DNA of 64,000 bases from Stomorhina lunata (taxonomy: Eukaryota; Arthropoda; Insecta; Diptera; Rhiniidae). The translations under genes and the position numbers were made by a program. The notes under the pieces were generated by a model. The model searched no databases. It saw only the letters and a program-made list of their open reading frames with translations, and had not been told where the DNA came from. This document shows, in pieces, positions 42,418 to 53,590 of the stretch. Positions within the stretch are counted from its first letter, which is position 1, and the number at the start of each line of letters is the position of its first letter. The stretch spans positions 1,211,346 to 1,275,345 of the forward strand of contig OW121745.1 of the NCBI GenBank assembly GCA_933228675.1, read 5' to 3'.

Positions 42418-44707
42418 CAGGCACCGAAAATAATAATTATTCTTGAATTTTCAAAGAAGAAAAGCAATCATATGGAAATATCGCAGAACTAATTTTAAAA
42501 CATCATTTTGCTTGTTTTCCACTATATTTTCAGAAAATGACATTCTTTTTAAATTTTTGATTTTTATTATTTTTTCCAAAAATAATTTTTATTTTTTTGT
42601 CATATATATTTGTCAAATTCTGACAAATATTTTTTTTGGCAAAAATATTTGTCAAGATCTGACAAATATTTTTTTTGGCAAAAATATTTGTCAAAAATTG
42701 ATTTTTATTTTATTTGTCAAAAATATTTGTCAAGGTCTGATTTTTATTTATTTTTAACAGAAATAATTGTTATTCTGATTTAATTTTTTTTGGTCAAAAA
42801 TATTTGTCAAATAAAAAACGCAAAAATAAAAAAATCAATACAGACTTTAAAAAAAATTAAAAATTTCCCATAATTACATTAAATTTTAAAAAATTTTCAA
42901 TAAAATGAAAATTTTGAAAATTTCTCATAAAAACGTAGTATTTGAAATTTTCTCATAAAAATGGGAAATTTTAAAAACTTCTTGTAAAAAGGGAAAATTT
43001 TGAATATTCCTTTTTAAAATGTGAAATTTTGAAAATTTCCTATATAAATGGGAAATTTTGAAAATTTCCCATAAAAAAAGGGAAATTTTGAAAATTTCCC
43101 ATAAAAAAGGGAAATTTTGAAAATTTCCCATAAAAAGGGAAATTTTGAAAATTTCCCATAAAAAAGGGAAATTTGAAAATTTCCCATAAAATGTGGAAAT
43201 TTTGAAAATTTCCCATAAAAAAGGGAAATTTTGAAAATTTCCCATAAAAAAGGGAAATTTTGAAAATTTCCCATAAAAAAGGGAAATTTTGAAAATTTCC
43301 CATAAAAAAGGGAAATTTTGAAAATTTCCCCTAAAAAAGGGAAATTTTGAAAATTTCTCCTAAAAAAGGGAAATTTTGAAAATTTCCCCTAAAAAGGGAA
43401 ATTTTGAAAATTTCCCCTAGAAAGGGAAATTTTAAAAATTTACCATAAAAAAGGGAAATTTTGAAAATTTTCCATAAAAAAGTTTAATTTTGAAAATTTC
43501 CCCATAAAAAGGGAAATTTTGAAAATTTCCCATAAAAAAGGGAAATTTGAAAATTTCCCATAAAATGTGGAAATTTTGAAAATCTCCCATAAAAAATCGC
43601 ATAAAAAAGGGAAATTTTGTAAATTTCCCATAAAAAAGGGAAATTTTGAAAATTTCCCATAAAGAAGAGAAATTTTGAAAATTTCCCATAAAAAGGGAAA
43701 TTTTGAAAATTTCCAATAAAAAAAGGGAAATTTTGAAAATTTCCCATAAAAAAAGGAAATTTTGAAAATTTCCCATAAAAAGTGGAAATATTGAAAATTT
43801 CCCATAAAAAAGGGAAATTTGTAAAATATCCCATTTATAGGGGAAATTTTCAAAATTTCCGTTTTCTATGTAAAATTTTCAAATTTTCCCATTTTTATGG
43901 GAAATTTTCAAAATTTCCCTTCTTTATGGGAAATTTTCAAAATTTAACTTTTTTATGGGAAATTTTCAAAATTTCCCTTTTTTATGCGATTTTTTATGGG
44001 AAATTTTCAAAATTTCCACATTTTATGGGAAATTTTCAAATTTCCCTTTTTTATGGGAAATTTTCAAAATTTCCCTTTTTATGGGGAAATTTTCAAAATT
44101 AAACTTTTTTATGGGAAATTTTCAAAATTTCCCTTTTTTATGGTAAATTTTTAAAATTTCCCTTTCTAGGGGAAATTTTCAAAATTTCCCTTTTTAGGGG
44201 AAAATTTCAAATGCTACGTTTTTATGGGAAATTTTCAAAATTTTCATTTTTATTGAAAATTTTTTTAAATTTATCGTAATTATGGGAAATTTTTATTTAT
44301 TTTTTTAATTCTGTATTGATTTTTTTTATTTTTGCGTTTTTTATTTGACAAATATTTTGGACAAAAAAAATTTAAATCAGAATAACAATTATTTCTGTTA
44401 AAAATAAATAAAAATCAGATCTTGACAAATATTTTTGCCAAAAAAAATATTAGTCAGACCTTGACAAATATTTTTGACAAATAAAATAAAAATCAATTTT
44501 TGACAAATATTTTTGACAAAAAAAATATTTGTCAGATCTTGACAAATATTTTTGCCAAAAAAAATATTTGTCAGAATTTGACAAATATATTTGTCAAAAA
44601 AATAAAAATCATAAAATAAAATTATTTTTGCCAAAAAAAATAAAAATCGTAAAATAACAATTATATTTTGATTTTTATTATAAATGTCATAATTGTAACG
44701 GTCCCTG
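42418..44707. mobile_element. Foldback hAT-like element, arms of palindromic repeats
   Basis: Ends CAGGCACCG and CGGTCCCTG, flanked by GAATATAA at 42410-42417 and 44708-44715. The undamaged HINE-B end at 56958-56970 (reversed, CCGAATATAACACTC) shows the empty site, so the 8 bp are a target duplication. From both ends inward come TTTGTCA...TGACAAATATTTTT repeats, then 29-bp palindromic repeats, inverted about ~43850. The entire element is one long inverted repeat with no coding sequence. An 8-bp duplication and CAG...CTG ends suggest hAT; foldback architecture resembles Drosophila FB, which differs in making 9-bp duplications. Confidence 0.8.
42880..44265. repeat. 29-bp palindromic minisatellite in two inverted arms
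   Basis: Unit GGGAAATTTT-G-AAAATTTCCC (perfect 21-bp palindrome) plus ATAAAAAA spacer. It reads in one orientation to about 43845 and in the other afterwards. Variants (CCCCTAAAAA, CATAAAATGTGG, a CGCATAAAA insertion) occur in mirrored order on both arms, for example the ATGTGG unit at 43190 and 43565 and its reverse near 44020. Several open frames through it are artefacts of a repeat period not divisible by three. Confidence 0.9.
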
Positions 44708-44729
44708 GAATATAACACTCTTACTTGTT

Positions 44730-45458
44730 TATTTTTGATTTTATTTAATTTTTGGGTTAACATCATTTTACAAAAGTCTTAAGTTTAACAGGAAAAGCTT
44801 TCAGAAAAGTATTAAAATATTTCATGGCAATACTATTATTTGATATTTCATTACGAAGCTTTTACTTCCAAACGAAAATGAAAATGAACTCAATTTAGAG
44901 CTTAATCGTCAGGTTAGTATTCGATTGCCTTCTAACGTATGACAGGCTGTAAGACTTAAACAGCAAAGCCTGATCGTCCTTCATCTCTAATAACTCCAAT
45001 TTCTGTTTTTTAATAAGTATAATTTAAGAAATTTCTGTTTTTTAATAAGTATAATTTAAGAAATTCAAAATTCTTTTTGATTCCTTTTCAAGAAAAAAAA
45101 AAAAAAAAAATGCAGTAAAAAATCCAACAAAAAACTTTCAAAGAGCAGCAGTTTAAGCACCGAAGAGCCGCATAGGTCCACCGTCGCGACTATTAATGGT
45201 CTACAACTTAATGTGTTTAAATGTTATACAAATATGTGAAAAATCATAAACTTTGTCATGACTAAAAACTTTATATATTTTGACATTCACTAATATTTGG
45301 AGAACCACTGACTAAGAGTCACACTAAAACAATTCGGTAAAATTCGAAAAATACCTATAAATACCTGTATATCCTAATATAGTCCAGATAATAGAAAACG
45401 GGTAAATTCGCAGGCCCTCGAAAATATTACTTTTTCCCCTTAAAATAATTATGTTATT
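44730..45458. other. Unassigned DNA with a 33-bp tandem duplication
   Basis: TTTCTGTTTTTTAATAAGTA and following bases occur twice in tandem at 45000-45063. A poly(A) run lies at 45093-45111. No gene or element end recognised. Confidence 0.5.
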
Positions 45459-45596
45459 TTTATACCCTTCACCAATAGGTGAAAGGGTATTATAAGTTTG
45501 TGATTCCGTTTGTAATTTTTTTATTAGTGATCGTAGACCCCATAAAAATTATACCGATCGACTCAGAATCGGGAGGAGAATCGATTAAGCGATGTC

Positions 45597-45628
<32 letters not shown>

Positions 45629-46650
45629 CGTCTGTCTGTCTGTCTGTTGAAATCAAGTTTCTGAAGCCCCTGGAGGATGGACTTACATAAATTATATATC
45701 AGATTTTAGGAAATTCTCCCGCAATGAACGCTATTAAATTTCATTAAAATCGGTTTATAAACACCGAAAATATCGAAAAAATACCAAAAATTAGACGAAA
45801 ATTTTAAAATTTTTGATTGAAACACACTTTTAAATAACAAGAGAAAAAAGATACTCCTGGTGTACATGTGATAATATGTTATATATCAGATTGTAGGAAA
45901 TATTTTCCCAAAGCACTCTGTAAAATTTTATCAAAATCGGTCCATAAACAACTGAGATATTGCCAAAACACTAAATTTTATGTATCGCAAATTGCCCAAA
46001 GTACGCATTAGGGAATGTTTGTTGAAAAAATGAAATGCAGAAATAGGAAAAAACCATCCTCCTTTAGCACGGACATACGTACATTTTATATCAGATTTTA
46101 GGAAATTCCCCCACCAAGCACGTTATTAAATTTTATCAAAAGCGGTCCATAAACAATTGAGATATCGCAATAACACTACATTTGATGTACAGCAAATTGC
46201 CCAAAGTACGTGTCTAAGAAATTTTGTTTACATTTTGTAAGTATTGTTTCAGCGATATCTCAGGTGTTTATGGACCGATTGTGATGAAATTTGACATCGT
46301 TCTTTATGGGAGGATTTTCTAAAATCTGATATATATACTCCACAAATCTGATTATGAATACCATTCAAATTGTACCGATCAACTCTGAATCGGCACAAGA
46401 ATCGATTTCGCGACCTCCGTCCGTCTGTCCGTCCGTCTGTTTGTTTGCCCGTCCGTCCGTCTGTTTGTTTGTCCGTCCGTCTACATGTCCGTCCGTCTAC
46501 CTGTCTGTCCTTTTTATACCCTTCACCAATAGGTGAAAGGGTATTATAAGTTTGTGATTCCGTTTGTAATTTTTTTATTAGTGATCGTAGACCCCATAAA
46601 AATTATACCGATCGACTCAGAATCGGGAGGAGAATCGATTAAGCGATGTC

Positions 46651-46682
<32 letters not shown>

Positions 46683-49600
46683 CGTCTGTCTGTCTGTCTG
46701 TTGAAATCAAGTTTCTGAAGCCCCTGGAGGATGGACTTACATAAATTATATATCAGATTTTAGGAAATTCTCCCGCAATGAACGCTATTAAATTTCATTA
46801 AAATCGGTTTATAAACACCGAAAATATCGAAAAAATACTAAAAATTAGACGAAAATTTGAAAATTTTTGATTGAAACACACTTTTAAATAACAAGAGAAA
46901 AAAGATACTCCTGGTGTACATGTGATAATATGTTATATATCAGATTGTAGGAAATATTTTCCCAAAGCACTCTGTAAAATTTTATCAAAATCGGTCCATA
47001 AACAACTGAGATATCGCCAAAACACTGAATTTGATGTATCGCAAATTGCCCAAAGTACACATTAGAGAATGTTTGTTGAAAAAATTAAATGCAGAAATAG
47101 GAAAAACTATCCTCCTTTAGTACGGACCTACATAAATTTTATATCAGATTTTAGGAAATTCCCCCACCAAGCACGTTATTAAATTTTATCAAAAGCGGTC
47201 TATAAACAATTGAGATATCGCCATAACACTACATTTGATGTACAGCAAATTGCCCAAAGTACGTGTCTAAGAAATTTTGTTTACATTTTGTAAGTATTGT
47301 TTCAGCGATATCTCAGGTGTTTATGGACCGATTGTGATGAAATTTGACATCGTTGTTTATGGGAGGATTTTCTAAAATCTGATATATATACTCCACAAAT
47401 CTGATTATGAATACCATTCAAATTGTACCGATCAACTCAGAATCGGCACAAGAATCGATTTCGCGACCTCAGTCCGTCCGTCTTTTTGTTTGCCCGTCCG
47501 TCCGTCTGTTTGTTTATCCGTCCGTCTACCTGTCTGTCCTTTTTTCTGTTGTAGTCAAGTTTTTGGAGCTCCTGTTTTGTCGATATCTAAGATGTTTATT
47601 TTGATGAAGTTTAATAGCGTCCTTCGCAGGGGATTATCTAAATCCTGATGCATTCTGTAATTTGTGGTAGATATAATTTAGCGTTAAGCGATGGTGTTTT
47701 GATCGACAATGTTGAAATTCAGGGTGGGACAATTCAGGAGCTCCACAAATCTGGTTTTAGCAGACAGACACACTGCATTTATCTTAATTTTGTGTCTGAC
47801 TTTTGAACATTATGATAACATTTGAGAATGTATTATATATTTATCAAATTATAGGTAATCTTCCTAGGAAGTACAAAAATGCTATCCGTTCAAAACCTAC
47901 ATATGTATGTAAGTATCTCACATATCAACAAAAATTTAAATTTTTTAATTGCAATTGGGAGAAATCCGTTCACGTTTGACAATTGATCCCGTATAACTTC
48001 GCCTAAGGCAATCTCTTAGTAGCTAATAAATGACAAATTATAATAGATACGATGTACAATATTGATATTCAGGACAATAGCGCCTAAAATAAACTTTCTA
48101 GAGGGACAACATTTGACAAAAGTATTTCTGATCTCTTGAAAAGTTCGATATTGAAAATGGGCGAGCTCTATTCACATTTAGTGAAATCTCCCATATAAAC
48201 CCGACCGGGAATCGATTTAATGCTGATAAATTAAATCACATTAAAATTGCACAAAGAACTAGAGCAAAACTTTCCAAACATCCATCTGACAGATCGAAAG
48301 AACTATACATCCCAAATATTATTGATGAAGTGTTCATTTTAATTAATTAACTAACTTCAAATTAATAAGTAAACTTTTCCGACAAAGCTGATAACCATCC
48401 ATTCAAAAGCTATATATTTCACGTATGTATCTAAAACTAAGAGTGTATACCCTATAATTTTAAGGCTTGTATACATTGACAATCATTGTTAAAGCTTTGA
48501 CCTAAATCAGTCCGCTAACTTCAGAGTTTTACATAACTAATCAAGAACTTTTACTAGTTGGATAATTCATACGAATTAAAGTGCACAACCCTCACTGGGC
48601 ACTGTGTTTTTGGGTTGCATGCCAGAATACTTAAACTTCATCAAATCGATATGCTATTGCAAATGTAAGGGCATCTACATTTTGAAGCATCTTTTCTGCA
48701 TGGTTTATCTGGTCTATCGAACTTTATTAAATGTTCGTAAAATATGTGTCTATTTTATTTCGAAGCTACTGGCTGGCTTAAATATGCATTCTCTACTTGT
48801 AGTCTAGTAATCATTATCTTTCACAAAGGGACCACTTTAGAACCCAAGTGAAGCTTCCCCAGACATCAGCCACCTGCCCAACCTAACCTTTGGGTGCATA
48901 ACTATTCTAGATGATGACGCCACCGAAAAGCTTTTCGTTTTCCGACATAGCTTAATATTGCTAGGAATTACATTTAGTATGAACAAAAGAAAATTAATAT
49001 ACATATCAAGCATTTGTGTGGGGCTCAACTAAGTCAGTAATCAGAAACTATATAATTAACAATATACTCTTACGATTTTGTACTTTACTTTTGGAACACC
49101 ATTGGTGAAGGGTATCCAAGATTCGGCAAAGCCGAATATACCACTTTTACTTGTTTCTGTTGTAGTCAAGTTTTTGGAGCTCCTGTTTTGTCGATATCTC
49201 AGATGTTTATTTTGATGAAGTTTAATAGTGTCCTTCGCAGGGGATTATCTAAATCCTGATGCATTCTGTAATTTGTGGTAGATATAATTTAGCGTTTAAG
49301 CGATGGTGTTTTGAACGACAATGAAATGAAATTCAGGGTGGGACAATTCAGGAGCTCCACAAATCTGGTTTTATTTAGCAGACAGGCACACTGCATTTAT
49401 CTTAATTTTGTGTCTGACTTTTGAACATTATGATAACATTTGAGAATGTATTATATATCAAATTATAGGTAATCTTCCTAGGAAGTACAAAAATGCAGCT
49501 GATTACATGATATCCATTCAAAACCTACATATGTATGTAAGTATCTCACATATCAACAAAAATTTAAATTTTTTAATTGCAATTGGGAGAAATCCGTTCA

Positions 49601-50734
49601 CGTTTGATAATTGATTCCGTATAACTTCGCCTAAGGCAATCTCTTAGTAGCTAATAAGTGACAAATTATAATAGATACGATGATGACATTTAGTATAAAG
49701 ACGTTGTACAATATTGATATTCAGGACAATAGCGCCTAAAATAAACTTTCTAGAGGTACAACATTTGACAAAAGTATTTCTGATCTCTTGAAAAGTTCGA
49801 TATTGAAAATGGGCGAGCTCTATTCACATTTAGTGAAATCTCCCACATAAACCAGACCGGGAATCGATTTAATGCTGATAAATTAAATCATAATAAAATT
49901 GCACAAAGAACTAGAGCAAAACTTTCCAAACATCCATCGGACAGATCGAAAGAACTAAACATCCCAAATATTATTGATGAAGTGTTCATTTTAATTAATT
50001 AACTAACTTCAAATTAATAAGTAAACTTTTCCGACAAAGCTGATAACCATCCATTCAAAAGCTATATATTTCACGTATGTATCTAAAACTAAGAGTGTAT
50101 ACCCTATAATTTGAAGGCTTGTATACATTGACAATCATTGTTAAAGCTTTGACCTAAATCAGTCCGCTAACTTCAGAGTTTTACATAACTAATCAAGAAC
50201 TTTTACTAGTTGGATAATTCGTACGAATTAAAGTGCACAACCCTCACTGGGCACAGCGTTTTTGGGTTGCATGTCAGAATACTTAAACTTCATCAAATCG
50301 ATGTGCTATTGCAAATGTAAGGGCATCTACATTTTGAAGCATCTTTTCTGCATGGTTTATCTGGTCTATCGAACTTTATTAAATGTTCGTAAAATATGTG
50401 TCTATTTTATTTCGAAGCTACTGGCTGGCTTAAATATGCATTCTCTACTTGTAGTCTAGTAATCATTATCTTTCACAAAGGGACCACTTTAGAACCCAAG
50501 TGAAGCTTCCCTAGACATCAGCCACCTGCCCAACCTAACCTTTGGGTGCATAACTATTCTAGATGAGGACGCCACCGAAAAGGTTTTCGTTTTCCGACTC
50601 TTAACTTTGAAGACTCTTTGCATATAATACTAGTATAACCAAATATTGCTACGAATTACATTAAGTACTTTTGGAACACCATTGGTGAAGGGTATCCAAG
50701 ATTCGGCAAAGCCGAATATACCACTCTTACTTGT
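45459..50734 (+). mobile_element. HINE-A copy 3, interrupted by HINE-A copy 4
   Basis: The front half 45459-46513 runs from TATACCCTTCACC to the second microsatellite CTACCTGTCTGTCC. The back half resumes at 49156 with CTGTTGTAGTCAAGTTTTTGG and ends CACTCTTACTTGTT near 50734. In uninterrupted copies these parts are joined as CTGTCCTTTTTTCTGTTGTAG, so copy 4 inserted into the T run. The conserved 65-codon frame at 50262-50459 is present. Confidence 0.85.
46514..49155 (+). mobile_element. HINE-A copy 4, nested in copy 3
   Basis: Complete element: TATACCCTTCACCAATAGG start, two GTCT/GTCC tracts (46653-46702 and 47470-47540), hairpin ATTCGGCAAAGCCGAAT and end CCACTTTTACTTGTTT. Near 48945-49085 it carries a segment absent from other copies (AACAAAAGAAAATTAATATA through TATACTCTTACG), a local replacement. 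Close similarity to its host copy indicates recent activity. Confidence 0.85.
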
Positions 50735-51408
50735 TTTTATTTTTCTCTTAATTAGGTGTCTCCAGTACAGGTTTCTTAAGCTGGGACTTATGGTATTTCC
50801 TTCCCTTGTTCGTGAAAAATGTTACCCGATTATCCTTGGAAACTTTATGTCGTTTATAAAGCGGCTTATGTTTAGGTTTAATTTGCTTGTTTTAACTATC
50901 CTAGGTATGTAAAATAAAATTCACTTTTTTATACCCTTCACCACCATATGTGGAAAGGGTATATTGGGTTTGTGCTGATGTTTGTAGCGCATAGAAATAT
51001 TGGTCTGAGACCTACCTTTTAGTATACCAATCAACTTAGAATTACTCCCTGAGTTGTTTTACCGATGTCCGTCCGGCTGGCTGGCCGGTTATCCATGTAA
51101 GGTTGTTATCACTCTACAGGTCGTAACTTTAAAGATAATTTGATGAAATTTGGCACAGGTTCATATTTCCATGGACGATCCCTATACTTTTTGGGCGAAA
51201 TCAGATTACTATTTCGGGTACCTCCCATAGGGATGCCTTCCCGGAATAGAGTTTTTGGTCCTTTACAGCCACAAATTTTGTTGTATTTTAATAATATGCA
51301 CAAATATTGCTTATCATAACCTTTATCAGTGTTCCTAATTTTGTAGAAATCGGGCCATATTTGACCATATCTCCCATACAAGACACATTCTCAAAAGACG
51401 TTTATATA

Positions 51409-53267
51409 CACTAAGAGAAAAATGACGATCTGATTTCAAGAAAAAAAAAATCTACAATATAAGATTGCGAAATCTTGAATTTTCAATCTTGAAAATATAG
51501 CCAGTAAGATTTATATTCTTAAATTTAAGAATAAATTCTTAGTTATGAGAATACAATCTAAAAATAAACATGTAATTTGATTGCTTTAAAGATTTTAATC
51601 TTATTATAAGATTTTAAATCTTAATTTTAGATCGTATTCTTTATTTCAAGATTGTGATCTTGATTTCAAGATTTTATTCTTATTTTGAAGATTGCAAGTT
51701 CTAATCTTAAGATCGTATTCTTGATTTGGTAGATTTGTGTGCTTGTTTAAGGGAAATTTCTCAGTATTTTGTCATAAATTGTAATCCGCCGACCAAAGTA
51801 GTTGCGAAAAAATGAAAAACTATTTTTTTGATAAAAAAAATATAAATTTAATAAGAAATATAAATGGAAAACCTTAATCCGGATGAAGTGATCCTTTTAA
51901 ATATTCCAATAAAAGGCAATTTAGTTCCGGTATGTGATGGGGAGTATGAATTGAACTGCCCTTCACAAGAAATTTCATCAGAATTCTCGGACGATGACGC
52001 GTTGCTGAAAATTTTTTTGAAAGAATTCGATCTGGAATGCGTTTTTCCGTACCTGCAGCGTAAGTTTTTCATCATATTTATAAATACATAAGTAAATTTC
52101 TTTATAAAAAATTATATTGATTTAATTTGTTTCAGGCTCAAATGTAACTTTTAGAAGTCTGCAGTATATGAAAGCAGATGATGTAAAGGAAGCCATTCCA
52201 CCCTTAGGACTTCGAATGGAGTTTCGTGAAAAATTATTTGTCTGGAAAAAGAAACAGGTTTTAATATTTTATTTAGAAAGTAAATTAAACCACTAATAGT
52301 TTTGTCCTTTAGTTTGAAATTAATGAAGATACACTTTCGTGGCTACAAACATGTCCGGATGTAACTTCCACTCCATCGTCTTCTGTAAATGTGGAAGTTA
52401 ACAAAAAAGTGTTTTACAAGGTAAAAGTATTAGATAATTACTTAATACAAAATTACTTGTACAAAACATAAAATATTTTCGTTTATTTATATAGAATTTA
52501 GCTTCATTATTGAATGAATCAGTAAGTGGCAAAAACATCCTAGAATTTTATGCCTCACACAAAGATTTAAACAATAACTATCGTGATGAGCTGATCCAGA
52601 TTATAGTACATCAAATTCTAAAAAATTATCTCGCACTTCATCCTCACGATTTCTAAGATATATTGACAGAAATATGCACACTTTTTCCAACGGAAGATGA
52701 AGTCAAGGTATTTTTAGGATAACATTTTTTACTAACTACCTATAATCTAAAATAAATTTTAAAATATAGGAATACTATTACATTCCTCGAAAGGGGAAAA
52801 AAAATAAAAAATGTGTTTTTTTATCTTTAAATACGAATATTATAATAAGAAAAAACGTGCTGATAATAAGATTTTCTGCTTGAAATCGAAACTTTTTCTG
52901 CTTGAAAGTAGAGTAAATGCGAAAAATCTTATTTTAAGAATAAAATCTTATTTTTCAAAATTGTTTGTAAAAGTTCTAAGAACAAGATCGATAATTAAGA
53001 ATACGATCTTATTATTTAAGATTATGTTCTTATTAATTAAGAGTGCATTCTTAAAAATTAAGAATTTAATCTTAATTAATAAGAACACATTCTTAGTTAT
53101 CGATCCTGTGCTTAGATTTTTTTTAAGATTGCGATCTTACAAAGAATCTTAACAAATTAAGATTTTATTCTCAAAATAAGATTTTTCGTATTTACTCTAC
53201 TTTCAAGCAGAAAAAGTTTCGATTTCAAGCAGAAAATCTTATTATCAGCACGTTTTTTCCCTGAGTG
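51409..53267 (+). mobile_element. TA element copy 3 (gene-carrying DNA transposon)
   Basis: 1859 bp, ends CACTAAGAGAAAAATGACG and CGTTTTTTCCCTGAGTG, with TA at 51407-51408 and 53268-53269. Same arrangement as copies 1 and 2: left AAGATT-word region (51409-51730), four-exon gene, right ~420-bp palindrome (52845-53267, with a small deletion near 52975 compared with copy 2). Inserted in HINE-C. Confidence 0.87.
51864..52656 (+). pseudogene. SAM-like four-exon gene, copy 3 (in frame until an early stop in exon 4)
   Basis: Exon 1 51864-52059 (196 nt, donor GTAAGT), exon 2 52136-52257 (122 nt; RSNVTFRSLQYMKADDVKEA, IPPLGLRMEFREKLFVWKKK), exon 3 52313-52420 (108 nt; lacks seven codons around MPPKVGQ present in copy 2), exon 4 from 52495. 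The frame stays open across all four exons and three introns until TAA at 52654-52656, where copy 2 reads CAA. Exon 2 gives the best view of the SAM-like fold (hydrophobic core, GLR turn, basic last helix). The start codon context is identical in copies 2 and 3. The N-terminal acidic tail plus SAM suggests a protein-interaction or regulatory role; that is inference. Confidence 0.75.
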
Positions 53268-53590
53268 TACACATAAAAGCACAAAAACGTTAATTACTCT
53301 AAACATAAATGCATTTGATTACTTAAAATTTTCACAGATAAAAATTTTGTAAATATAAACCAATAATCAAAATTTGGTAACAATCGGTCCACAATTGACC
53401 CTAGCTTCCATATCAGGCCCTTAGCCGGAAATGATAAAAATCTCGAAATTTTGAAAAAATAGCACATACTTTATGTATGTATGTCTCTAAGACTTAAGGA
53501 AAACTTATTTAATTGTTGGCCCATATTTGACCTTAGTTGTGAAGGGTATTATATAGTCGGGCTTGACCGACTATAGCTTTTCTTAGTTGT

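Larger units (their letters stand above)
40850..44729 (+). mobile_element. HINE-B copy 2, split by a foldback element
   Basis: Starts TTATACCCACCATCAAAAAG with (GTCT)n at 40978-41020, repeats of TTGACCATAGCTCCCATATAAAA, and ends TGGTGGGTATATAAGATTCGGCATAGACGAATATAAC, then after the inserted element ACTCTTACTTGTT. The 3' hairpin (ATTCGGC...) and CTTGTT end are as in HINE-A. 42418-44707 is a later insertion within the last 20 bp. Confidence 0.8.
50929..53590 (+). mobile_element. HINE-C, split by TA element copy 3
   Basis: Starts TTATACCCTTCACCACCATATG; ends GAAGGGTATTATATAGTCGGGC, hairpin TAGTCGG-GCTTGA-CCGACTA, CTTTTCTTAGTTG. Shares layout but little sequence with HINE-A/B; a short GTCC/GGCTGGCTGGCCGG stretch replaces the long microsatellite. 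Interrupted at 51409-53267. A decayed relative lies near 11325-11640. Confidence 0.75.

Noticed and set aside
42410..42418. 9-bp duplication (GAATATAAC) as in Drosophila FB elements
   Set aside because: Counting the final C as part of the element gives symmetrical ends CAGGCACCG/CGGTCCCTG and an 8-bp duplication, which is the simpler reading; 9 bp cannot be fully excluded.
42925..44146. Several overlapping open frames of 63-137 codons encoding repeated MGNFQNFPFLWEIFKIS-type peptides
   Set aside because: They are translations of the 29-bp palindromic minisatellite, occur in all frames and both strands, and vanish as proteins once the repeat is recognised.
50646..50912. 88-codon frame across the end of HINE-A copy 3
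   Set aside because: It starts inside the HINE 3' terminus and runs into unrelated flank; no motif, and the same HINE end elsewhere has different downstream codons.
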